DNA of 64,000 nucleotides from Trichobilharzia szidati (lineage: Eukaryota > Platyhelminthes > Trematoda > Strigeidida > Schistosomatidae), in contig OX235279.1 in NCBI GenBank assembly GCA_944472155.2, positions 177,361,868 through 177,425,867 on the forward strand. The letters are read 5' to 3'. Made by a program: the position numbers and the translations under genes. The notes below the pieces were generated by a model, which saw nothing but the letters and a program-made list of their open reading frames with translations, was not told the origin of the DNA and did no database searches. This document shows positions 56,055 through 64,000 of this stretch, one piece after another (positions within the stretch are counted from its first letter, which is position 1; the number at the start of each line of letters is the position of its first letter).

Positions 56055-56565
56055 ATTGGTGGATAGTGACTACCAGTGGAATCCAGAATGCGCCTTCCGT
56101 CCTATTTTGGACCCATTAACCGGATGTACTTGCACTACGCAGTGAGTGATGATTTTCCCACCGAGGCTCGAGCCCAGTGCCTTAGCTTCAAACGCCAAAG
56201 CATCCTGGTACACATTCCTCTACTCTAACGCATAATCACGAGTGGTCACGGCAAAGGTGGAAAGTTTCGCACGAAGGCTAAAATTCGATCTGTTCAGGCT
56301 GGTCTTGAGTTCCCAGTCGGTTGCGTGCTCAACGCGGCGGTGCTGGAGCCCCTGTTTACTTAGCGGCTATCCTCTAGTAGCTAGCTACTGAAGTGCTTGA
56401 ATTGGCTGGTAATGCCACCCGTGACATTAAGAAGACCTGTATCATCCCTCGTCACTTGCAGATGGCCATCCACAACGATGAGAAGTTGAACAAAGTGCTC
56501 GTTGATGTGACCATCGCGCATCCTGAGTTCCGCTGCTAGTCACCATCAACCAATCAACTTCTAAT
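56055..56565. mobile_element. Sm-alpha-type SINE foldback enclosing a histone pseudogene
   Basis: The left arm (56055-56205, minus) has the conserved terminus and a decayed hammerhead (reverse core TTAATGGGTCC...GGAC). The right arm (56516-56560, plus) resumes at GCGCATCCTGAGTTCCGCTG, CTAGTCACCATCAACC. The histone copy lies between them. Confidence 0.75.
56238..56518 (+). pseudogene. Histone H2A pseudogene
   Basis: The start codon site reads ACG (56238-56240), followed by SGHGKGGKFRTKAKIRSVQA then GLEFPVG, a clear H2A N-terminus. After about 56330 the frame shifts and roughly a dozen codons of the alpha-1 region are missing. It resumes at 56336 in another frame with GGAGAPVYLAAIL, then two stop codons where Glu-Tyr is expected (TAG TAG near 56375). 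[20 protein letters not shown] and [20 protein letters not shown] then lead to DVTIA. It ends at about residue 100 of a usual 120-130, losing the C-terminal tail. Histone genes lack introns, so retroposition cannot be proven from structure. Its position inside a SINE foldback favours retroelement-mediated capture. Confidence 0.92.
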
Positions 56566-57325
56566 TACTTGCCCAGACATCGTCGAAGCATCTGCACAAG
56601 AAGCCGACATGTCAACCTGAGACCAAGCACATCCGTCCAGTCAATCGACGGGAAAATCTAAAATTGAATTAAATAAATACGCGATGCTTTCATATGCTGG
56701 CAGTTTTTTTCTCTCCCAGCTGTTACAAATACTCAGTACTGCACTGTAAGTTGATTTTAGTCTTTCACAGACAATAAACAAAGTGTGAGACCATATGTTC
56801 ATCTATATGATAATTGAAATCCAAAGTGGAAATATTTGCGAGTTTTATAAGAACAAATGACTAGGCTGCATTCAAAAACATAGACATAAGCCTTAGAGAT
56901 AACAGCATTGCTACCATCTGTGTGTATATATACCAAAAGGAAAGCCATTACTTTTTTCAAGTCCATTTTTTCTATGTTTAGTTAATAACTACAATGTGGG
57001 CTAGAGAAGAATTTAAGCAGTACATACTAAAACAGAGTGTGATTAAGTGAATCAACGAGAGTACAAGAATATATAAATATAAATATATATAATCCCTTAG
57101 TCTTACTGCGAGAAATGGATTTATTTATGCAGTTTTCCTTTCTTGCCTTTCATATTTCCTACACTCAATAACCGAATTTTTAGCTTGAGGCAATAGATCA
57201 ATTGTCTTATAAGGTAAAGCTAAATAAAAACTTGACATTTGGTGGCGGTCGTCAACTTTCGACTGTTTTCCAGTTTCAACCAAAGAAATGAAGATGACTT
57301 TTGTATCTTTTGATTATTATTATTT
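56565..57325. other. Unassigned AT-rich sequence
   Basis: Nothing recognised; a short ATATAAATATAA run at about 57070. Confidence 0.4.
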
Positions 57326-58120
57326 TTATTGTTTCCTTTAATTCCTAGACGAACATAGGGATTCAGTCGCACAACTCCATTGATTTCGCTTCGCCATCAA
57401 CGTTTCCACCTGGCTACACGTCTACCCACATGCCTGTATCTCCTGTGCACATCACCTCATTCTCTTCCATGTCACCCTCACACTGACCAACAATTCACCG
57501 CTTTCCATTTGTCCGGGTTCAACTCAAGCGATAGCCTGGTGTGTGATGTCACTCACTTGGTGATTTGTTACCTCAGAGTATAGCCAATCCAATCAACCTC
57601 CATTTCTTCCTGTATATTAGTTGCACAACTGCTTCCTACTGAATTGGTTGGTTCGTTGATTGACAGCAATCCTTCACACTATTGCTGATCTCCTCTGACC
57701 GGCCATCTGATCTCGAGTAGTTTTGAGCTGTTGATGAGAGGTGTTGATGAATGTGTGTAGTTTGTTGGAAGTGGCCTTCGTGACGCATTGCCAAGTCTCT
57801 GATCCGAATGGTGAGTATCACTGACTTCACATTCTCATTGGGAGTCCGGATCTCATTTTTCATGCTGAGTTCTGTTGACCTCCAGACAGACTTCAGAGTA
57901 ATGGAAGCCTGCCTTGATTTCCCGATCCGTGCTTTGTTGATATCATCATCAGTTTCGTCCGCCTTTATCTGAGACGATGTTTTCCAGTTAGTTAGGTAGG
58001 TAAAGGAGGTTGCTTCTTTCGGATTTCTCCCATTTATGCTGGTTTTTATCAATTATCGTTGCTGCGGCTGCTGCTGTCAGCGAGGAGTCTTCACCACCTC
58101 AGTTTTCTGCATTTTCACCC
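57325..58120 (-). mobile_element. RTE-type LINE 3' fragment (subfamily B)
   Basis: The minus strand has a Ser/Ala codon repeat (reverse of GCTGCGGCTGCTGCTG, about 58060), NGRNPKEATSFTYL, IGKSRQASITLKSVWRSTEL, NENVKSVILTIRI and the subfamily B 3' terminus at about 57335. Confidence 0.8.
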
Positions 58121-58670
58121 GAAGGAATTCCTATCTTTGACGCTTCTTCTGCCAACTTGTTGCTTTTCACTTGCATATCTTCCAGTTTTTGTGGGAAATC
58201 AGACATATATCATCTGATGATAAAGAGTAAATAGTCAAGCGCTTTCACTGAAAATACCGAATTTGTTGAGAACTATGGTTTTAGAAGACTCTGAAGCATA
58301 AAATACAACCCTTACAAAACAACTAAAATATAATTATGAATTTTTTATATTTTTGAAAGAGTCTGGTTTAGAGCAAACCAAAATAGGTTTAGCAGATTGT
58401 AGAAATATCTTACTTCCGAATACTTCAGACTTCGATATACTGAAATCATCATCGATGCATTTTAAAGTCTTATGGTAATTAGCAGTGAGTAAAAGTCCCT
58501 TGAACTGTGAATATTAGTAGACAATCTAGCTTAAGATTTAGAATTTCTATTCTTCTTGACAAGTAGTTCACATTTCACTCCCAGAAAATATATCGACCTT
58601 ATCTGAAGACAAGTGATCGGTGTTGAGGAGAATTTTTTCAATTTTAATTCTCTTTAGACCGATGTGCGTC
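58120..58670. other. Unassigned sequence, probably decayed RTE then unique DNA
   Basis: 58120-58210 (minus) still resembles the RTE region before the linker (KLEDMQVKSNKLAEEASKIG). The rest is unrecognised. Confidence 0.4.
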
Positions 58671-58672
58671 GG

Positions 58673-58855
58673 TGGCACAGCGGTTAGGACGCTCGCCGAT
58701 CATGCACATGGCCCGGGGTTCGATCCCCTGCCGAGGTACACCTGATATCAATGATCGACCTGCAAAATTTGAGCAACCGATATCACATGCTGAAAATTTC
58801 ATACTTGTACTAAAAATACTGTGTGGAATCAAGCTTCAATCAAATAAAATGTGAA
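58673..58855 (+). mobile_element. tRNA-derived SINE, family 4
   Basis: Head GCGTCGGTGGCACAGCGGTT, box B GGGGTTCGATCCCC, CTGATATCAATGATCGACC, GCTGAAAATTTCATACTTGT and TGGAATCAAGCTTCAATC. Well preserved Pol III boxes. Confidence 0.85.
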
Positions 58856-59141
58856 TTGTTATCCGAGCCTTTTACGACAGCTGAATCGAATTCCATGCTA
58901 ACGTTTTTATGTTAGCAAAAATAAGCACCTGCACAAAAAATTAAACATCTTCAAGTATATTTCACTAACAACAAAATGGTGTGACTATAAACACAGAACC
59001 ATCCGATTCGAAGCCTGTGGAGTTTTGGACGATGACTGGTTCTCTAAATGATGCAAGAAATCCTCTTGTGAAGTTATAAAAATTAATAGCCGATAGAGAT
59101 TGAAGTAAGAGAAATTCATGCTATCTAGATATGCCTTCATG

Positions 59142-59370
59142 TGCGTCGGTGGCAAGCAGTAAAGTGGTCGCTGACCACGCATGTAGTCAGAGGTTCAATC
59201 TCCTGCCACTGTCTCATTGCTTTATTTCGCTAATCTAGTAAGAAGATTGGTAAAGAGGGAAGGTCGGGCATGAGGCTAGCAACCTCATCCCATAAAAGTA
59301 AATACCACTGCTACCGAATCTTCAAGCCTCCAGTTTGAAGCCCTATGTTCCACTGGGGACGTAAAGGATT
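59142..59370 (+). mobile_element. tRNA-derived SINE, family 1
   Basis: Head GCGTCGGTGGCAAGCAGTAA, decayed box B (GAGGTTCAATCTCC), body GGCTAGCAACCTCATCCC, tail TTGAAGCCCTATGTTCCACT. Confidence 0.8.
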
Positions 59371-59845
59371 AAAAAACAGATGTGCCCCAACGGGAGGAGA
59401 AATGAAATACAAGAGGAAGAGTACACACGCACACATGTTTTCCTGTAAAAACTAACCGTCTGCATATCTGAATACCGTCAGCCATCCTCTCTTAAGAACA
59501 TAGCACTTTTTCATCAAACTGATTAATAGCTTTACAACATTTTTAAAACTTTAATGGCGACGTTGCAGGAAGTGCAGTAAATGCATTTAGAATGACATTC
59601 TATATTACAGATGTTTATATTTAAAGCCGTGTTAAATGACTAACATTTGCAAATAAACTCAGTTATTTTTCGAAAATATTCAAAATTCAATTGGCGCTGG
59701 AGGCAATTTTGTAGGTCTATTTCAAAGAATCTATTGCCGCCTGCATACCCGCTCTTTTACAGTAATTTATCACTCCTGACAAGGTGAACATTCTCTGCTA
59801 ACAATATTTTCATATTTGTAACAATTTATTTTAATTGTTTTTTAT
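59370..59845. other. Unassigned AT-rich sequence
   Basis: Nothing recognised. Confidence 0.4.
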
Positions 59846-59847
59846 TA

Positions 59848-60022
59848 CAGCTTGATTCCACACCGTATTTTCGGTACATGTATGGAATTTTCAGCATGTG
59901 ATATCGATAGCCCACATTTTGCAGGCCGACCATTGATATCAGGTGTGCGTCGGCCGGGAATCGAACCCCGGACCATGTGCGTGGTCGGCGAGAGTCCTAA
60001 CCACTGTGCCACCGACGCACCG
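59848..60022 (-). mobile_element. tRNA-derived SINE, family 4, best preserved copy
   Basis: On the minus strand: head GCGTCGGTGGCACAGTGGTT, box B GGGGTTCGATTCCC, CTGATATCAATGGTCGGCC, GGTGTGGAATCAAGCTGTAA. Few differences from the consensus of the five copies. Confidence 0.85.
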
Positions 60023-60594
60023 TGGAAATACACGTCCCTGTGCAATTATTGAACACGGCGCTACTCCAAATTGGAAAGTTACATTCTCAAGAAAAGACTT
60101 CAGTTGAATATTCGTTAAACTTCTTACTTGCTTTCCTAAAAATCCGTTGGCAGACTTCGTCACAAACCAGTATCGGTCAGGGAATCACCGGGAAAACTGT
60201 TACATCCCAGTAGGGGATTAGTCAGAAGTACGCGCTGATAATCCAGCCGCTGATCCAACCAAATACCTTCAGATTACAAGGCAATCAGGCAGATCAAATA
60301 TGCATCGACACCCACTTTAAGTCTCCAGAAAGTCTGATACCTAAGCATTCTTTTACTTTTAATTCTTATAGTATTTTGGCAGAAAAAGGGAGCGTGTTCT
60401 TTACACTGATGGAAATTAACTACTTCCCTCTAAAATAGATGAACTGTTCTGTCATTAAGTAGAAACAATTGCTCTTCGACACTGTTTTCTCTGGGGTAGA
60501 TGATTTAATCATGATACTTTCATCGCCCTCAAAGGCATAATCTTCAGCGCTAACTTCAATGCGAAGTGAAACTTTGACATTTGCATGGCATTAT
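60022..60594. other. Unassigned sequence
   Basis: Nothing recognised. Confidence 0.4.
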
Positions 60595-61965
60595 TTATTA
60601 CTTATTGTTCCCTTGGGATCCTAGTGGAACATAGAGCTTCAACTGCACCCGTCTCCACTTGCTTCTGTCTTCTGCTGTACTTTTCACCTCAATCCATGTT
60701 ATTCCGTACTGTTTCAACTCCTCTTCACACGATCTCCTCCATGTCACCCTTGAAAGTCCCACTCGCCGCTTCCCTTTCGGGTTCCACTCGAGTGATGGCC
60801 TGACGCGCGATGTCACCCAGCGGCCTCCTCAGCGAGTGTCCAATCCATCTCCACTCTCTCCTGCATATTTGTTGTGCGATTGGTTCTTGTTTTGTTTGTT
60901 TGTTCCCATAGTTTCTTGTTGGTGATTCTTTCCGGTCATCTGATCTTGAGTATAGAAGGAAGACAGTTGTTGATAAAGGTCTGCAACAGGCTGTTGGAAA
61001 TATTCTTTGTCACCTGCCAAGTTTCTGATCCGTAAAGAAGAACTGACTGACTTGACGTTTGTATTGAAAATCCGAATTTTGTTGTTGATGCTGAGTTGAG
61101 TGACGAAGATTTCCAGATTGGTTTCAGGTTGATGAATGTGTTTCTCTCCTTCCCGATTCTCGCTCAATTTGAGATCTTCGTCCGTTCCTCGTGTAGTTGA
61201 GACAATGCTCCCTACCTAGATAAGTGAACGAAGTAACCTCTTTGATGTCCCTCTTGTTGATGGTGACTGGCAGTGGATGTTGCTGCTGCTGTTGTTGTTG
61301 TTGTTGGTTGGTAATTTTCATAACCTGCGTCTTGTCTATGTTCACATGGAGTCCTGTCTTCTCTGGCTGCTTCTTCGACCAGTTTGTCGGTTTTCGCTTG
61401 TAAGCCTTCGATTTTGTGTGACATCAAACACAAATCATCCACGCGCGAAATCCAGGTCTTCTTCAAGGTTCTTCACGTTGGTCCATGATATCCCTGTCTT
61501 CTCGTTTCCCACTGTCTGACGCATAATCCAGTCCAGTCCACCACAATTAGGAATATCATTGGTGATAATAAGCACCCTTGTCTGACTCCTGTGTTTCCTC
61601 AAAACGCCTCGCTTAGTTTTCCGTTGTGGATCACTTGACATGTGTCGTTGTCGTACAGCTGTTGAATAAGGTTGATGAATATTTTGGGTATGCCGTAGTA
61701 CTTGAGTAGTTTCCAAATTACTTCGCGGTCAACGCTGTCGAAGGCCTTCTCAAAGTCTATAAAGTTGAGGTAGAGGTTTGATTGGTATTCCACGCTTTGT
61801 TCGATGATGATAAGTGGAGTAGCAATTTGGTCAGAACATGATTCGCCTTTCCTGAATCCAGCTTGTTCTGGTCGGAGTTCTGCATCCAGTGCGTCCTTTA
61901 TTCTCTTCAGAATGATGCGACTCAGGATTTTACTTGGCGTCGACTTTGCATGGCATAGTATGTCA
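60595..61965 (-). mobile_element. RTE-type LINE, 5'-truncated (subfamily A), longest RT
   Basis: On the minus strand the RT reads ILKRIKDALDAELRPEQAGF, RKGESCSDQIATP, LNFIDFEKAFDSVDREVIWK (motif A), LKYYGIPKIFINLIQQLYDN and GKLSEAF. The 5-bp (61521-61542) and 4-bp (about 61440) insertions shared with 36771-37880 follow. Next come the CAA-repeat linker (61270-61310), SFTYLGREHC, IRIFNTNVKSVSSS and the C-terminal module WRRSCEEELKQYGITWIEVK. The 3' end is at about 60600 (reverse of CTAGTGGAACATAGAGCTTC). Truncated at about 61965, well 5' of the other copy. Confidence 0.88.
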
Positions 61966-62039
61966 AAACTCGCAAGAGAAAGATGATTAATCAATCACAC
62001 AATATACGCGTAAACGAATTCCAAATTAATTTGTTTACT

Positions 62040-63240
62040 AGATATATCAAACAGTAACCGAAACAGTATTATTTAATGAATGAACTTATTCTTGACGTCG
62101 TCAGTTTAAATGCATGTATACCGAAAAATATGGCTATAGAAGCAGTTAGAAGTAAAATCACCTCTGACAAAGAACTTGAACTTAGAACAAAAGTGCCACT
62201 AGAAGACATAATGCTAGGTGTGCAACCATGCTTGACTTCAACAGTATTTGTATCCTAAGGGAAAATATACCCATACAAACTGATTAAGATGGCCATTAGG
62301 GCGCCAATGTCCCCGGTAGTAGCAGACTCATTCATGGAAAGATGGGAGAACTCGGAGACGAAAACGTACAGCTCCACCCTCGGAGTATGGCGGAGGTATG
62401 TAGACGACAGGTTCACCGTACTAAAAACACAAAGCATAAATAGATTTTTCGAACACATCAACTCAAATGTAAAGGAAATTCAATTAGTATAAGAAAGTCA
62501 GGAAGGGGACTTCCGAATGTAAGACTGTAGCATTAAAAGGGAAGCAGATAGCAAATTAAACACTACTGTTTACAGAAAAATGGCACGTTCAAACCAGTTT
62601 ATGGATTTCGATTCATCTCACCCTATCATTAGAAATAGGATTGGTGAAATATTTAAGCAATAGAGAAAAAAAGCTAAGTAATGTCAAAGGAAATCTGAGG
62701 CAGGAAGTAAGACATATTAGAGAAGATATGAAACTTAATGATTATTCCGATAAATTAATCAGAAAGTGTACAGGAAATTGAAAAACTGAATTATTTAACA
62801 ATAATGCCAGTATTATTGATAGTAATAATAATGACAGTCATAACAATGACAATATACTTGACAAACATACACAAAATGATGACAACACCACCAAAAACAA
62901 CGAGAGGGAATTTAAATCATCAGTAGTACTCCCATTCAAAGAACGAACCTCAGAAACCTTACGTAGAATTTTTGACAAGGCAAGAATACAAGTGACAATT
63001 AGAAATAGGATTTGTCGGTTAAAAGATCCTGTGAAGTCCATTAAACAAAAAGAACTTAGTTTATCTAGTACCTTGCAGTGGTCGTGAGTGCAAACGCATA
63101 GGTGAAAGTAGTAGGTCAGGGTGAATCATAACAGCAGAGCACAAAAACCTAGCAAAAAATTTAGATTATTTATGTATAATAGTAATAATAAGGATTTATA
63201 TCAGACAATGCATGAATACATAGTACAGAAATGTTCAGCG
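62040..63240 (+). mobile_element. Penelope-like element, RT palm and linker
   Basis: Plus frames: LDVVSLNACIPKNMAIEAVR (62100-62160, motif A region), IRAPMSPVVADSFMERWENS (62300-62350), VWRRYVDDRFTVLKTQSINR (62386-62445, YVDD), NQFMDFDSSHPIIRNRIGEI (62600-62655), then the linker with VVLPFKERTSETLRRIFDKA (about 62925-62985). Stops at 62258 and 62490 and shifts break it. No endonuclease follows in this orientation; a minus-strand PLE begins at about 63250. Confidence 0.8.
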
Positions 63241-63244
63241 TTCC

Positions 63245-64000
63245 AAAATATTTGAACAAATCAAGAACTACAGTTTTCGCAGAATAAAGTGGTACCATCT
63301 TTGATTTCGTTGCCTTCTCGTCAGTTGCTTACAGGGCGAAGACATTATTAAATGTATCTACAAAAACAATTTTAACATACTTGCACAGAGCTCATTTTAA
63401 ACAAAAATCAATCTATGAATTTATGCATAGTAATAATATATACATAAATATGCAATATTAAACACTATTCCGAACAATAGTAATCGTACACAATGAAAAC
63501 TTTTCAGCATTACGCATTCAGATGAAAGAGAGATAAAAAATATCCAGTCACCAGGCAGTGCAAAGAAGGACTGATAACCACTTCTTTCTGGACGCATAAA
63601 TCAGGTTTCAGGTGCTTGATGGAAATGGCTTCAGCAAACTTGAGGGGAATTGAGCTCTTTTGCCAACTGATAATTTTGAACGACTTTTCGACGTCCACCT
63701 CATGACCGACCCGTGTGGAGGAGATGCCTGGCGATGGCACTGTTTAAAGCATTTGTTCCCTTTAGACATAAGCTTTCTGGTACTTGTTGAGAAAATCGTA
63801 GATATGACTTTCTTTCTGCTCTTCCAATGTAACTGCTCCCGCAGATACATGTAAATTTGTATATACAGTTGGAGTTAACATGAGAAGGATATCTATCGAT
63901 TTTTGATTGCACCAAAGAGCAAGTTGTTCGATAGACGAGTACGAGCTTAGCTGCAGGATAGGCTATGGCTAGTGATGTACTCAGCCTTCTGTTGATCATC
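63245..64000 (-). mobile_element. Penelope-like element, endonuclease and terminal region (runs off window)
   Basis: The minus strand enters from beyond 64000 with LSTSLAIAYPAAKLVLVYRT, SNCIYKFTCICGSSYIGRAE, RFSQQVPESLCLKG (63999-63700), then a frameshift and FKIISWQKSSIPLKFAEAIS, KHLKPDLCVQKEVVI (63700-63550). The terminal region to 63245 includes the hammerhead at 63279-63328. It is truncated only by the window edge. Confidence 0.82.
63279..63328 (-). ncRNA. Hammerhead ribozyme candidate in PLE terminal region
   Basis: On the minus strand: core CTGACGA (63318-63324, N7 = C, allowed), spacer GAAGGCAAC, GAAA (63305-63308), helix III with GGTACC near the tip (63284-63305, one A-C mismatch), cleavage base U opposite 63283. 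Helix I keeps three of four pairs (GCAA/CTGC). Confidence 0.65.

Noticed and set aside
1..64000. CRISPR array, operon, phage or bacterial system
   Set aside because: No regularly spaced repeats, no ribosome binding sites or clustered long frames. All signals are eukaryotic.

Overview
This window looks like repeat-rich, gene-poor nuclear DNA of a schistosome blood fluke (genus Schistosoma or a close relative). It is AT-rich and eukaryotic, with no operons or bacterial-type genes. The repeats point to schistosomes: Sm-alpha-type SINEs carrying hammerhead ribozymes, Penelope-like elements (PLEs, Cercyon/Perere-10 type), an RTE/SR2-type LINE, a CR1-like LINE and several tRNA-derived SINE families. 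Species cannot be fixed from sequence alone.

Only one convincing host gene is visible: an intron-poor 641-codon reading frame on the minus strand (27049-28974). It has an N-terminal MATH/TRAF-like region, an in-frame stop upstream of its ATG, and a consensus splice donor nine codons before the ORF stop. It is probably the first coding exon of a longer gene. A second host-derived sequence is a dead histone H2A copy (56238-56518), trapped between inverted arms of a hammerhead SINE.

Layout. 1-5.2 kb: hammerhead remnant, SINE, and an RTE fragment split by a PLE with about 255-bp inverted terminal repeats. 5.2-9.7 kb: PLE endonuclease fragments in alternating orientation, plus a palindromic PLE terminal unit. 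10-16.4 kb: SINE cluster, PLE RT/endonuclease with a hammerhead in its 3' region, RTE fragment. 16.9-17.8 kb: large foldback repeat. 19-27 kb: SINEs, PLE and RTE fragments, several nested. 27-29 kb: the gene. 29.4-33 kb: hammerhead SINE, PLE, and a second, inverted copy of the 6.3-7.7 kb unit interrupted by an RTE. 34.8-42 kb: SINE, PLE, two RTE copies. 42.4-49.5 kb: dense PLE cluster of several subfamilies. 51-64 kb: RTE, PLE, SINEs, a CR1-like LINE, the H2A pseudogene, and a final RTE and PLE pair.

The most interesting theme is self-cleaving RNA. At least four PLE termini (14469-14515 +; 29800-29852, 48711-48760 and 63279-63328 -) conserve the hammerhead core with a paired helix I, a palindromic helix III and an unusually short helix II. 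A second PLE type (45697-45737, 6738-6780, 32570-32610) shows the same architecture with different sequence. Elements carrying such motifs repeatedly occur as foldbacks. The SINEs also show which LINEs they borrow from: one family shares its tail with the RTE, another with the CR1-like element. All calls are by eye; no alignment or folding program was run.
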